Of a stretch of DNA of 64,000 bases, positions 42,841 through 54,538 are shown one piece after another. Numbering within the stretch: position 1 is the stretch's first letter; the number at the start of each line of letters is the position of its first letter. The notes beneath the pieces were generated by a model. It was given only the letters and a program-made list of their open reading frames with translations, was not told the origin of the DNA and searched no databases. Both the position numbers and the translations under genes were made by a program. Source of the stretch: Muscardinus avellanarius (lineage: Eukaryota; Chordata; Mammalia; Rodentia; Gliridae); contig OY726564.1 of assembly GCA_963383645.1 (NCBI GenBank), forward strand, positions 111,577,040-111,641,039, written 5' to 3'.

Positions 42841-42959
42841 CAAATACCCAACAAATATATAAAAGAAAATGTTTGTTCTACATCACTAAGAATTACGAAA
42901 CTGTAAATCAAAATTATATTTTAATTTCTATTACAAGAAAAGTCCAATGAGAAATGAAG

Positions 42960-43375
42960 GCCCATCATAGATCAGACAGAGAAAGTAATAAAGAATAAGT
43001 TCAGCGATTTTGTGGCTTATTTTCTAGCTAGAAATTTGAGGATAAAGATTCAAGTCGATAATGCATAAATCTTACTTTCTACTTGTTTTATGTTTATGGA
43101 TTGGGTTAGCATCAAAACGACTTTTCAGAGAACACCAACTAAGTTGATATTTTGACTTTATTATAACAGGCTTTAATGCAAAATTTAAAAGTACAGCATT
43201 ACAGCAAGTTCTTTCCCTTGGAGCTCTTCAGAGCACCATTTCCTTTTGTCTGAGCTCTGACTCACTGGGTTGACAGAACCCTCTCCCTGTGGTCCAAACT
43301 CGCCTCTCTACACCTTCTCTCTCCCTGCCCTGCCCTCCAACCATTCCTCTGGTTGCCTGCTGAGCCTGACTCTTC
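42960..43375. other. intronic sequence, nothing recognised
   Basis: Sequence between two L1 insertions. Confidence 0.45.
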
Positions 43376-43379
43376 AAAA

Positions 43380-44318
43380 TCATTTGGGCTTCTTTATGCT
43401 TGCCACTCTGACTGGGGTTAGATGGAATCTCAGTGTAGTTTTGATTTGCATCTCCCTGATGGCCAGTGATGAAGAACATCTTTTCATGTATCTATTAGCC
43501 CTTTGTATCTCTTCTTTTGTGAAGTTTCTATTCAGTTCAGTTGCCCATTTCTTGATTGGGTTGTTTGTTTTGCTAGTGTAGAGTCTTTTGAGCTCTTTGT
43601 ATATTCTGGATATTAGCCCCCTATCAGAATGGTGGCTGGTAAAGATCTTTTCCCATTCTGTAGGCTTCCTCTTTAGGTTATTGATAGTTTCCTTTGATGA
43701 GAAGAAACTTTTTAGTTTGATGTTATCCCACTTGTTTATTCTTGCTTTAATTTCCTGAGCTTTGGAGGTTTTGTTGAGAAAGTTACTGCCTGTGCCAATA
43801 TGTTGTAGTGTTGAACCTATGCTTTCCTCTACTAACTTCACAGTCTCTGGTCTAATTTCTAAATCTTTGATCCATCTCGAGTTGATTCCTGTGCATGGTG
43901 AGATATAGGGGTTTAGATTCATCTTTTTACAAATGGTTAGCCAGTTTTCCCAGCACCATTTGTTGAAAAGGCTGTCATTTCTCCAGAGTATGAGTTTGGC
44001 CCCTTTGTCAAAGATTAATTGACTAAAGATGTGTGGGTTTGTTTCTGTATCTTCTATTCTAATCCACTGGTCAGTATATCTGTTATTGTGCCAGTGCCAT
44101 GCTGTTTTTACTACTATTGCTCTATAGTATAGTTTGAAGTCTGGGATTGTGATGCCTCCTGCATGTTTCTTATTGCTGAGAATTGCTTTGGCTATTCTGG
44201 GTCTTTTCTTTCTCCACATAAAGTTCATGATTGATTTTTCTAGGTCTCTGAAGAATGTTGCTGGTATTTTAATGGGAATTGCATTGAATCTATAGATCAC
44301 TTTTGGCAGAATGGCCAT
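43380..44318 (-). pseudogene. L1 ORF2 C-terminal fragment (inverted part)
   Basis: An uninterrupted minus-strand frame of 312 residues contains [42 protein letters not shown] and [19 protein letters not shown], the post-RT and C-terminal region of L1 ORF2. Its last residues run into the TSD. ORF2p supplies endonuclease and reverse transcriptase for retrotransposition; this piece has neither domain complete. Confidence 0.93.
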
Positions 44319-44405
44319 TTTGATGATATTTATTCTGCCTATCCATGAGCACTGGAGATCTTTCCATCTTCCAAGGTCTTCTTCAATTTCTTTCTTTAAT
44401 GTTTT

Positions 44406-45425
44406 TTAGTTTTTGTTGTAGAGGTCTTTTACATCTTGGGTTAGGTTTATTCCTAGGTATTTTATTGGTTTTGAGGTTATAGTTAATGAAATTGTTTTCT
44501 TTGTTTCTTTCATTGTGGATTCATTGTTGGCGTAAAGAAAAACCACTGATTTCTTTAAGTTGATTTTGTATCCTGTGACTTTGCCGAACAGAAGTCTTTT
44601 GGTTGAGTTCTTTGGGTCTTCCAGATAAAGGATCATGTCATCTGTGAATAAGGATACTTTTAATTCCTCTCTTCCTATGTGGATTCCTTTGATTTCCTTC
44701 TCTTGTCTTACTGCTGCAGCAAGAGTCTCAAGGACTATATTGAAAAGGAGTGGTGATAGTGGGCAACCTTGTCTTGTTCCCGACTTTAGAGGAAATTCTT
44801 GCAGTTTTTCCCCATTCAATATAACGTTGGCTTTGGGTTTACAGTATATTGCCTTAATGATGTTGAAGTACTTTCCTCCTATCCCAATTTTCTGCAGTGT
44901 TTTTAACATAAATGGGTGTTGGATTTTGTCGAATGCTTTTTCAGCATCTATTGCTATGATGATGTGGTTTTTGTTCTTGGTTATATTTATGTAGTGAATA
45001 ACATGTATTGATTTGCGTATGTTGAACCAGCCTTGGTTTTTTGGGGTTTTTTTGGTGGTGCTGGGGTTCCTGGAAGCCCTTCTACCTCCGGGCTACACTC
45101 CCAGACCTATTTTTACATTTTTATTTGGAAACAGGGTCTCCTAAGCCAGCGCGTGCGGCTGGCTTCGAACCTGCGCAATCCTCCTGTCTCTGCCTCTCAA
45201 GCGCGGGGATTACAAGCGTGCGCCACCACGCCCGGCAAACAAGCCTTGTTTTCCTGGGATGAAACCAACTTGGTCATGATGTATTATTCTCTTGATATAG
45301 TTTTGAATGTGTATAGCTAGTATTTTGTTTAGAATTTTTGCATCTATGTTCATTAAGAATATTTTGTTTTCCTTTCTTGAGGTATCTTTATTTGGTTTAG
45401 GGATTAATGTGATACTGGCCTCATA
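44406..45425 (-). pseudogene. L1 ORF2 reverse-transcriptase fragment (inverted part)
   Basis: Minus-strand pieces read [16 protein letters not shown] and [13 protein letters not shown] (45240-45420) and, across a [22 protein letters not shown] and [13 protein letters not shown] (44406-44909). These are RT-domain motifs; the catalytic motif is FTDD where L1 usually has FADD, with both aspartates kept. Frameshifts and the SINE break the frame. Confidence 0.9.
45053..45236 (-). mobile_element. short-subfamily SINE inside the L1 RT region
   Basis: Antisense copy with tail ggggttcctggaagccc and palindrome aagccagcgcgtgcggctggctt. TSD aaccagccttg (45025-45035) and aacaagccttg (45238-45248). Confidence 0.95.
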
Positions 45426-46045
45426 GAAGGAAATGCTGGTGAGGATGTGGGGAAAGAGGAACTCTTTTACACTGTTGGTAGGAGTACAAACTAGTTCAGC
45501 CACTATGGAGATCTGTGTAGAGATTCCTAAGAAAGCTCGGAATAGATCCACCATACGATCCAGCTCTACCACTCCTGGGCATTTTTCCAAAAGTGTTGAA
45601 TCCAGAGAACTATAGAAATATATGCATACCTATGTTCATAGCAGCACAATTCGTAATAGCCAAAATATGGAACCAACCCAGGTCTCCATCCACAGATGAA
45701 TGGATTGCAAAACTCTGGGAAATACACACAATGGAATTCTACTCAGCCATAAAGAAGAACAAAATCATATCATTTGCAAGAAGATGGAAAGTCCTGGAGA
45801 GCATTATGTTAAGTGAGATCAGCCAAGCACAGAAGGAGAAGGTACATATGTTCCCTCTAATATGCCCAAACTAGGGAACATAGAGGATACCAGTGAGACT
45901 CCAGATAATGGAGGGGAAATATCAGCAAAGCTTGAATGGAAAGATAGGAGAGGAGGAAGGCTGAACTTGATTAACGAGGGTCTGCATCCGAATAAGTGTA
46001 AAATTATGAATATGGCATGGTTAACCTGGACAACCATTGGTGGGA

Positions 46046-46079
46046 GGGGGGAGGGGAAACGGGGGCGGGGGGGAGGGGG
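46046..46079 (+). repeat. L1 3'-UTR polypurine tract
   Basis: Runs of 3-7 G's with A or C spacers in the sense L1 3' UTR; G-quadruplex-capable on the + strand. Confidence 0.9.
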
Positions 46080-46110
46080 CACCAAGTAGAGTTTAAATGT
46101 ATATCATTTA

Positions 46111-46296
46111 GGCCGGGCATGGTGGCGCATGCTTGTAATCCCCATGCTTGGGAGGCAGAGACAGGAGGATCGTGCAGGTTCGAAGCCAGCCGCGCGTGCT
46201 GGCTTAGGAGACCCTGTTTCCAAATAAAAATGTAAAAATAGGTCTGGGAGGGTAGCCTGGAGGTAGAAGGGCTTCCAGGAACCCCAGTACCACAAA

Positions 46297-46337
<41 letters not shown>
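46111..46337 (+). mobile_element. short-subfamily SINE in the L1 3' UTR
   Basis: Sense copy with palindrome aagccagccgcgcgtgctggctt, altered tail gaagggcttccaggaacccc and an (AAAT)n tail. The 16-bp TSD has two mismatches (aaatgtatatcattta at 46095-46110, aaatgtatgccattta at 46338-46353). Confidence 0.95.
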
Positions 46338-46339
<2 letters not shown>

Positions 46340-46404
46340 ATGTATGCCATTTATGTTCAATAAATAATAAACAAAAACAAACCAAAAAAAATCATTTGGG
46401 CTTC

Positions 46405-46720
46405 ACTTCTGTTACTGGAGAAGTAGTTCCCAGTAGATCATCCTTCCCCTGATTACAGATTAAAACTATCAGGCCTGATTTAGAAAACAATTAGCAGAGA
46501 GCAGGGAAGAACTGAACAGAAGCATGTAGACACCGGAGGGAGAGTGTGCTGGGAGGAAGGGGAAGACCTCATGGCTTCTGCCTGAGGCCAGGCTCCTGTG
46601 TGGCTAGAACCTAGATATAAACTGGAGTCTCACTGGTGTGAAGAACCAGAGAAGATATTGGGGTGACTACAGCAGATAGAAAATAAGAGGAGAAATGTCG
46701 GATAAGAGACAGCAAGAGGA
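46405..46720. other. intronic sequence, nothing recognised
   Basis: Nothing recognised. Confidence 0.45.
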
Positions 46721-46724
46721 AGGG

Positions 46725-47240
46725 AAGTGTCTATACTCCATGATCCCAGTCACACATTCTATAACTAGTCAAACTAATATATAGTAAAACAAAAATCAAG
46801 ACAGATGGCTTCTGGGGAAAGGTTCTGGGATTGGCTGGAAATACAGATGGGAACTTCTTTGTCTTGGATTAAACAGAGACAATTTGTCAAGAGAGCAAAA
46901 TGACATTCTTCATATCTGTATTTCAATGAAGGTAAGTTTTACCTACCTACAAAAAGAGCTGTTAACAAATACTAAGCTCTAGTTTTAGTAATATATATGT
47001 TGCAGTATTTAGGCATAAGTAGACTAATATTCAAAAATTACTTTGAAATGGCTTAAAATATTAATACCAATTAATTAATTGAAAAGAGAGGTAGGTGGAT
47101 GACAGATATATGATTAATCAAATGTTAACTGAAAAATATTGGTGGCAGGTTTAAGTATGCTCACTGTATAATTCTTTCAACTTTTCTCTCTATATATTTT
47201 AAAATTTCATAATCACAGTATGGGGGGAAATCTGTGGCTG
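46725..47240 (+). mobile_element. old L1 3' UTR remnant(s)
   Basis: Weak but ordered matches to old L1 3' ends: gtcaaactaatatatagtaa, gatggcttctggggaaagg, then ggtggcaggtttaagtatgc and aattctttcaacttttctct before an A-rich end. Confidence 0.6.
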
Positions 47241-47244
47241 GACC

Positions 47245-47660
47245 CTGTCCTTCTTTCTGCTCTGAATTACAGATTAATTTTCTGGCCAAGTTTCCAAAAG
47301 TATGTGAGCCCTTCCATCATCGAGACGGTATTTATTGAGCTACTCGTGTGTGTGCACCGAGTCCTGCTCAGCAAGGCAGCTACCAAGATGGAAGTCTCAG
47401 CCATACTCGTTACCGTGGATCCTTGGGGATGAGAGCATTACACAAGTCCACGGTGAGAGAAGCGCTCTCGGGGGGAAGAGGCAGAGGGAGGCCAGGTCCT
47501 GGTGCGGGGAGGAAAGGCAGGGAAACCACTGCAGACAGGCACTGTCGACTTCATCTTGAAGATTAGGGTTTGATGGAACTGCTGCAGTCTTGGCCTTGGG
47601 TTCTTACAGAAGAACACAGACATCCTTTGGACGTGCCGCAGAGGAAGGGAATGTGCAAAC
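47245..47660. other. intronic sequence, nothing recognised
   Basis: Several overlapping frames of about 70-95 codons have no similarity I know. Confidence 0.45.
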
Positions 47661-47664
47661 GCAC

Positions 47665-47880
47665 GGGCAGTAGAGAGCCTGGCACATTTATAATATGCCA
47701 GCCACTGTGCTAGCTGCTTTGCCATGCTCTCCTTCCATCCTTACAAAATCCCGCGGGTGAGAAAGTGAGGCTTGCAGAGGATTACTAACTCGGGCAAGGT
47801 CGCAGAGCTAGTCCTCGGTAGAGCCAAGATTTGTACCCAAATTGGCCTGAATACACAGCCTATACCTTTAATACCTTGAT
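47665..47880 (-). mobile_element. MIR, antisense
   Basis: Good match to reverse-complement MIR in order: gccactgtgctagctgctttg, ccttacaaaatcc, gtgaggcttgcagaggatta, ctcgggcaaggtcgcagagct and agagccaagatttgtaccc. Confidence 0.85.
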
Positions 47881-47889
47881 TTCGTCACT

Positions 47890-49225
47890 TAGACTCTTGA
47901 TGCAGAATTATTCCTCTTAGGTATGTGTATGTTTGTGCCCACAGAAAACAGAAGGAGCCACATTATGCACTGGCCTTGGATTTCAATAAAGATGGAAAAC
48001 GGGACTCCATATCCTCAAGGAGAAATAGTAGTCAGATCAAGGGCAGCCAAATTCTTTTCATTTCATGTCTTCTGGGTTTAGGGGTGAAGGGCTTTTAATT
48101 TTTTATGTAATATATTGCTTATCATACTGACCACAGGCTAAAACTCAGAAATGAAAACTCAGACAGTTGGTTAGGCTTCCTCTTGCTGGTGCTAACATTT
48201 GTTTATTGTGTGAGTTCACCTTCATAAAATAAATATAGAAGACACTTGACCTCTTTTGCTTTGTGAGTGACTATTATCCACGGATAGGGACACTAACCTT
48301 GACAATAAACTCCCATACAGAAATGAGACTTTCTTTGCCAATCCAAACATAAGCTAATCATACTGCTCTTGGATTATTTTGAAATCATTAAGGAATGTTT
48401 TCAGTCTGACAGCAAGATTAGGCCTAAGTATTTATCTAAAACTTCAGGAGGCGGGTATAAGAAATATAGCATGGTAGACCTCTCTTTGGCCCAGGAAGGG
48501 GAAATACAGTGCCAGAACACCTGCAGATGAGTACACTTCAGGCAAAGGCGCAGATGCCCAGAAAGAATGAAAGGGAAATTAAAAGATGTACTCTAGCTAG
48601 AAAGAGAGGCTGCTGTGTGGGCATGCAAGAATGGGTCACCGTTCTAAAACAGATCCCCATTCAGCTTCTCAGCGCAGCTAAATGACATGCTTGCTAATTT
48701 ACCGGCTATTGAGAAGCAGCAGGTAAGTTCACCAGTTTTGACCGTGACATATAAATGTTTCTCCAAATTTTGCCTTAAAGATTGAGCTGTCCTGATTTTT
48801 TTCAGTATAAATCAAAGAGCGATGCTGAGGACAGACAATAGTAACTCAGAGCTCCTTCTCACTTAAATAGCAGTGTGACATTTATGTAAAGCAAGTTGCC
48901 ATTTACTAGAAAAACTGTTTCACCTATAATGAGTGCCAACAGGAGGTCAAAGCTAACAAAAAAAAGTCAGCCTCGCATTCTTCTAGTTGATACCAGCGGC
49001 CCTTTAGGGAGGATGTCAGAGAAACAACTAAGTATAACGTATGTGGGGCAAATTTATTTATGAAATAAGCTCTGTACTCACACAATCTGGAAGACAAAAA
49101 GAGATCCCGAGGTAAGGCTATTTTTAAGTAATGGCACAATAAACTAAGTGCAAAGAGTAGCAGAGAGACAAGAATCCAAGACACCAGCTGTCTTAGGAAA
49201 GAAATGAGGGTAACAAAGGGATTGA
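47890..49225. other. intronic sequence, nothing recognised
   Basis: 1.3 kb without SINE, LINE or exon signature that I can name. Confidence 0.5.
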
Positions 49226-49229
49226 AGTA

Positions 49230-49795
49230 AGAATATTAGAGTGATATACGCATATCCTTGTTTATAGCAACATAATTCACAATGGTTGAATCATGGAACC
49301 AACCTAGATGTCCATCCCCAGATTAAGGAATTACAAAATGTTGGCATACACACACAATGACACTCCACTCAGCACTAAAAAAGAACAACATTAAGCCATT
49401 TGCAGGAAGATGGGGGGACCTGGAGAACACATGTGACGTGAGAGTAGCCAGGCACGGAAAGGGAAGGGCCAGAGGTCTTATCTCATGTACAAAAGCTAGG
49501 GAGTAACTGGGCTACAAGAAAGACGTTAGAGAATGTAGGACAAACCCCAGTGGAGCGATGGAGGGGTCTAGAGGAAGGTGATGGTGGTAGAGGTCGTAGG
49601 GAAGGGAGAATCAATGAAGAACACTTTATCGACGTTATGAACATATGTGAAATTACCAATGCCATTCTCAACATCATGTATGGGGAAGGGAAGGGGTGGA
49701 GAGGGAGCTGGGCGGAAGCTCACCAAGTATTTTGTGCTTGTAAGTCCCTATCACTCTGAACTACTTTACAATATGAGACTCCAATGCACAAATAA
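49230..49795 (+). mobile_element. L1 3' end, sense, 5'-truncated
   Basis: Ordered L1 3' motifs: tagcaacataattcacaatg, accaacctagatgtccatcc, gccatttgcaggaagatgg and gtacaaaagctagggagtaa. A G-rich 3'-UTR tract (49545-49710) and aataaaagattaa at the end follow. Confidence 0.85.
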
Positions 49796-49944
49796 AAGAT
49801 TAAATATTACATATATACATACATACATATATACACATATATGTGAAATCAGAGTCACACTTAAAGAAAGATTAATATAGTACTTAAGAATACAAGTGGC
49901 TTTTTAAGCAAATATTTTAGTATTAACTTATCTACCTGTTAAAT

Positions 49945-50170
49945 AATCACTAACATTTATTAATAAGTATTACCCTCTGTTCCAAGTGTTTATATATATT
50001 GATTTATTTAATCTTTATAAGAACCCCTGGGTTAAATACTATTGATCCCCATTTATACATGATGAAAATAAGGCACAAAAATGATAAATCACTTGTCAAA
50101 GATCACCCAGTTAGAAAGCTCTAGGGTCAGAATTCAAAATGGCAGTCTAGTGCTAGAGGCAAAGCTCTTT
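49945..50170 (-). mobile_element. MIR, antisense
   Basis: Ordered motifs: taatctttataagaaccc, atccccatttatacatgatg, cacttgtcaaagatcacccag and gggtcagaattcaaaa. Confidence 0.82.
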
Positions 50171-50174
50171 GTCA

Positions 50175-50440
50175 GGTCTGCTTTTAGTTTCTGGATCTTT
50201 GTATCTCAGTAATTGTTGACATATATCACCAAGTTCAGGCAAATGATTATAAAACTTAACCATGAAACACAAAATTTTCCCTTTCGTATGTGCTATATGA
50301 GTATTCAAAAGTGAGTCAGAGAGATGATTTTAATTAGGAAATATAATAATCATAAAATTCAAGGAGAGTGGCAGAGTGGCTTACTTTGGTGAGGGAAGAC
50401 TGAAACTAAGGTGAACATCTGGGAGTATTAAAAAAATCAG
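50175..50440. other. intronic sequence, nothing recognised
   Basis: Nothing recognised. Confidence 0.45.
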
Positions 50441-50444
50441 TAAG

Positions 50445-50602
50445 AGCCGGGCGTGGCGGGCACGCTTGCAACCCCCGCGCTTGGGAGGCTGAGACGGGAG
50501 GATCACATGGGTTCGAAGCCAGCCTCAGCTACTGAGTGAGGCTCTCAGCAACTTAGTGAGACCCTGTTTCCAAATAAAAAATAAATAAATAAAAATAAAA
50601 AT
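50445..50602 (+). mobile_element. B1 half of SINE, long form, no ID tail
   Basis: Young-looking sense B1 half (gccgggcgtgg, gggttcgaagcc) that ends in (AAAT)n without an ID module. Confidence 0.88.
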
Positions 50603-50615
50603 ACTGGTAATATGA

Positions 50616-50750
50616 TCCAGGTGTAATGGTACATGCCTGTAATCTTAGTACTTGAGAGGCTGAGAAAGGAGAACCACAGGTCAGCCTCAGCAATGTCGTG
50701 AGCCCTTAGCAAATTAGTAAGACCCTATTTCAAAATAAAATTAAATAAAA
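50616..50750 (+). mobile_element. B1 half of SINE, older, no ID tail
   Basis: Sense copy immediately 5' of the old L1; ends in an A-rich tail. Confidence 0.82.
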
Positions 50751-50755
50751 GGAAA

Positions 50756-52790
50756 ATCAGGAAGACGGTGACTTAGAGGGAAACAGCAAGTTTTAGGTGC
50801 TCTGAGACTCAGAACTCAATCATCTAAAAGACTTCTTCTTGACAAGGGAAGAAAAACAGTGAAAAAGCAAAACAACGAAAGTTGAAAAGCAGCAGAATCA
50901 GAACTAGAAGGAAGAGCAAAGGACTGTAAAGAGTTCCATGCATCTCACCTGGTGAATGGAGACCAGCAGTGGCAGCAGTGCCATCTTGGCCAGGCTGCAC
51001 TGCAGCTGCCAGCCACTAGCACCACTGCTCCAGAAGACCTCCAGGAAGAAAGTATGGATTGTTGTGAGGCTAGCAACTACAGGCCACCATAAAAAGCAGT
51101 CAGCAGTTCACTCCACACTCTACAGGGACCCAGCAGACCAGATGACCCATCTGGAACAACAGCTGAGGCTAAACCCATCTCTTCCTACAGGGATTAGAGC
51201 AGCACTCACCAAGACAGTAAGTTAACAAGCTGTCCCAGAAGGAGACCACCCTGCATTGTCACAGGACTTGTGGGAGTCTGAGACTTTGCAAACCACCCTT
51301 GCAGAGGTGGGGATAAGGACTAATATCGAATACAGCCCATGAATTAGCAGATAGCCCCTAGAGACATTCTGGTGGAAATAAACTGCAATCCACAGTTCAC
51401 CCAAGGCCAACAATGACTCTCATGATTTTGGCTGCCCAGAGCAGTAGTTGTGTCCCTGAGGCTAAGGAACTGAGTCACTCAAGCACCCAGCTTGGTACTG
51501 TGCAATCTCTCCCTGCAAGACCTAGGGCCCAGCAGGGTTTCACTTGATCACAAAACTACATCTAGTTAAAAGGGCTCTGGGTGCCAAACTCAAAAGTTAG
51601 ATTATATGAATCAGATTAGTAGAGAAAAAAATATACACCTAGCATAGACCTTTTTATAAAGGGATAGCAAATAGACACAGATATAAACACATAAAGAAGA
51701 TGCCAAGACAACAGAAACATAAACCTGAGAATTCTGAAAATATGAGAATGAGGAACAGTGAAGAAACAATAAACTCCCACAGATCAACAAGGGAGATTAC
51801 TAATAATGATCTGCAGAAAATGCAAGAAGGAAATTGAGGCTCTAATAAAGAACCAAAATGAGGCTTTGAACGAAATGAAGGAGTCAATAAATAAATTGTA
51901 GACCACAATATAAACCAACTCTGGCAAGCTAGACTGCATGGAAAACAGGGTACCACTTTTGGAAGACAGTTCATTCAAAACTGAAAACACAGTCAACAAT
52001 ATACAGAAGACATTACAACAACACAACCTAAACATCCAAAAAATATGGACATTACAAACATCCTAATTTATGGATAAAAGGCATTGAAGAAGATCTAGAA
52101 GCACAAACAAAGGGTATCAGAAACCTCTTCAGAGAAATAATTCCAAATAGTTTTCCAAACAGAAATAGACTTGAATATCTATGTGCAGGAGACATACAGA
52201 ACACTGTTGAGACAAGATCAAAGAAGGACCTCCCCATGCCACATAATAATGAAAATGACTAACATAGAGGCCAAGGAAAGAATCTTATAAGTAATGAGAA
52301 CAAAAGAACATTCACGGGGAAAACAATAAAAATTACTCCAGAATTCTCAACCCAAGTCATTCTCCACCAGGAGCAACTGGTTTAATGTACTCTAGATCCT
52401 GGAAGAAAACAACTTCCAATGAAGATGGCTATATCCAACAGAGTTATCATTCAAAATTGATAGAGAAATAAAGATGTTCCAAGACAAGCAGAAACTTAAG
52501 AATTCATGACTACCAAGCCAGCACTTGAGAAAATACTAAATGAAATGAATCACAAAGAAGAAAAAGAAAGTAAATTCCAAAATCAGAAAAGAGATGAACT
52601 CCACCAGGAGGACAACTAGGTGAAGGAGAAATAACACTACTACATCAAAGAGAATATAGAAGACAAAATGACAGGAAACAAAAACCATATTTCAATAATA
52701 ACAATGTCAAAGTTCTTAATACGCCAATTAAAAGATAGAGACTGACAATGTGGATTAAAATAAAAATAAAAGGACTAGAAGTATAGCTCA
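50756..52790 (+). mobile_element. old L1: 5' UTR, ORF1 and start of ORF2
   Basis: Starts with ggaagacggtgac, a decayed version of the ggaagatggcgac at the other L1 5' end. A 5' UTR of about 0.9 kb, a decayed ORF1 (about 51660-52600) and the first ORF2 residues (cgccaattaaaagatagaga, matching the NxPIKRxR motif) follow. It stops abruptly at about 52770 in an ID-like scrap (aagtatagctcag) and (CA)n; the rest of ORF2 is missing. Confidence 0.82.
51690..52620 (+). pseudogene. L1 ORF1, heavily decayed
   Basis: Nucleotide order parallels ORF1 of the unit at 28.7 kb: ccatgccacataataatgaa, ccaaggaaagaatcttata, acaacttccaatgaagatgg, caagcagaaacttaagaatt and gccagcacttgagaaaatac. Stops and indels are frequent. 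Confidence 0.8.
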
Positions 52791-52799
52791 GAAAACACA

Positions 52800-53325
52800 C
52801 ACAGACACACACATGTATATACAGACATATAATGTGTATGTTACATATTATATATAACGTTATATATAATTATATTTCTTAATTGTAGGCACAAGGATGT
52901 TACTTCTGTTACTGTTTTTTAAAATCCTCAATACAAATTAAGTTTATTCATTTGAATATCTTGATATATAATTCATAATTTTGAATTTTTATTTAAAATT
53001 ACTCATCAGTAATCATTTATTTAATGGTTTTTATGTTATGATTTCAATTTGGGTGGCATCTCTAGAATATAAATACATGAAAGACACACTTCAAAGCTTT
53101 GTTGAACTTGAATGTAATGTCTAAAATAGTGAAATAGATAACCTATGAAAGTACTCTTCTTGGATGTAACTGGACACACGGTTGATTGATGTCATTCATA
53201 ATAGTTCTATTCGCTGAAACTGCCACAGCACTGAGTTAGTCAATACTTACTGCCCGGGATGGAGGTGGGGGTAGAGATAGGGTTCCTGTGCACCTGTGGT
53301 CACAAAAAATTTTAGCAACCAATCA
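52800..53325. other. AT-rich intronic sequence, nothing recognised
   Basis: Includes a TATATAA-rich patch at 52845-52880. Confidence 0.45.
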
Positions 53326-53326
53326 A

Positions 53327-53328
<2 letters not shown>

Positions 53329-53370
<42 letters not shown>
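53329..53370. repeat. (GT)n microsatellite
   Basis: About 20 GT units at the 3' end of the next antisense SINE. Confidence 0.96.
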
Positions 53371-53373
<3 letters not shown>

Positions 53374-53545
53374 ACTGGAAACTGACTGAATTCAGGGGTG
53401 TTCTACCTCTGAACTACGCCCCACCCCAGTTCTATTTTATATTTTTATTTTGAAACAGGACTCATTAAGTTGTAGAGGACCTGGTATCTGTGATCCTCCT
53501 GTCTCAGACTCCCAAATATCAGGATAACAGGTATGCACCACAGCT
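53371..53545 (-). mobile_element. old B1-ID SINE, antisense
   Basis: Diverged copy from tactggaaactgactgaatt to gtatgcaccacagct. Confidence 0.78.
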
Positions 53546-53549
53546 AAGA

Positions 53550-54140
53550 CATAGCTTTAAGTGTATTGCTGTTTAATGATACCCTATTTAAAATACATTG
53601 TGGACTCAATAGTATTGAACTCACAGACAATAGCACCAGGACACATGCTTCCGTGAAACGTAGATCTAACTTACAAATCTTGTCTGTAAGGCCCATCAGA
53701 GCCTCTCAGCATTTAGCAGTAAAGAGCACTTGGGAACTACACATGGAGGCCCTTTTAAACAGCAAAATCAAAAACCAAAAACACAAATATGCGCAGACAG
53801 AGCAATTAGCATCCTGTAACACTTGTCTGGAATAGGAGAGTTGAAACAAGAAATAAAGCATTGACTTCTTCCACCTGAGCTTGGACTATCCTCATGATCT
53901 ACTCCGACATCTTGGCACTGTGTATTCTTACAAATGCAATGACTGGCTTTGAGGTTGCAGATAAATTTACCAAGTAGGCGAATCTGCAGAGAATCTACAA
54001 ATAATAACAATCAGCTGTGTTTGTATGAGTAGAGATATATTTATATGCACACCCACACACATTACTAGATATATATGTGTATCCAGAGTCATAATCAAGT
54101 TGTAAAAGCTTATCTCTGCCATTAATCTACAGAAAATAAA
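53550..54140. other. intronic sequence, nothing recognised
   Basis: An 89-codon open frame at 53566-53835 has no family match. No splice context was noted. Confidence 0.45.
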
Positions 54141-54159
54141 TCAATACAAAGTTATTTTT

Positions 54160-54352
54160 GTTGTTGTTGTTGTTTGGTGGTACTGGGGATGGAACCCTTC
54201 TACCTCCGGGCTAAACTCCCAGACCTATTTTATATATTTTTTTATTTGGAACCAGGGTCTCTTAAGCCAGCAAGGCTGGCTTCGAACCTGTGTGATCCTC
54301 CTGTCTCCACCTCCCAAGTGCAGGGATTGCAAGCGTGCGCCGCCACGTCCGG
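54160..54352 (-). mobile_element. B1-ID SINE, palindrome form, deleted tail
   Basis: Antisense copy with palindrome aagccagcaaggctggctt, a (GTT)n tail and an ID tail shortened to ctggggatggaaccc. TSD CAATACAAAGTTATTTTT (54142-54159) against CAATACAAATTATTTTT (54353-54369). Confidence 0.93.
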
Positions 54353-54538
54353 CAATACAAATTATTTTTAATTAATGAAACCAAAATTGCTATTGACTGG
54401 GATCATGAATTATTAGTTTTAGGAAGGGTCACAAACATGGGAAAAATAAAGTAAAATGTTAATGTAGATATAGGCCCAGACTACAATTTTGATTTTAAAA
54501 TTTGTTTATAAATGAATACTCTCATTAAAAGTTTTCTG

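Larger units (their letters stand above)
41575..42955 (+). mobile_element. L1 ORF2 C-terminal part, sense, decayed
   Basis: Sense ORF2 motifs with stops and frameshifts: gacttctacattgaaaatta, tagaacactaaagaaagaaa, acaaaagacccagaatagcc, cttcaccagctacttctctg, then after two SINE insertions caacaaatatataaaagaaa and ctacatcactaagaatta. This is the reverse transcriptase-distal part of ORF2, and no protein can be made. Confidence 0.85.
43393..46387 (+). mobile_element. L1 with 5' inversion (twin priming) and 17-bp TSD
   Basis: A perfect TSD AAAATCATTTGGGCTTC lies at 43376-43392 and 46388-46404. Inside, 43393 to about 45425 is antisense ORF2, while about 45428-46094 is sense L1 3' end (gaaatgctggtgaggatgtg through the 3'-UTR G-rich tract at 46046-46079). 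The two parts are nearly adjacent in a normal L1: the inverted part ends at PVRVASIK and the sense part starts a few bases beyond. Two young SINEs lie inside. The insertion is 5'-truncated within ORF2. Confidence 0.94.

Noticed and set aside
53566..53835. An 89-codon + strand frame.
   Set aside because: Not recognised, opposite to the host gene, no promoter or splice evidence.
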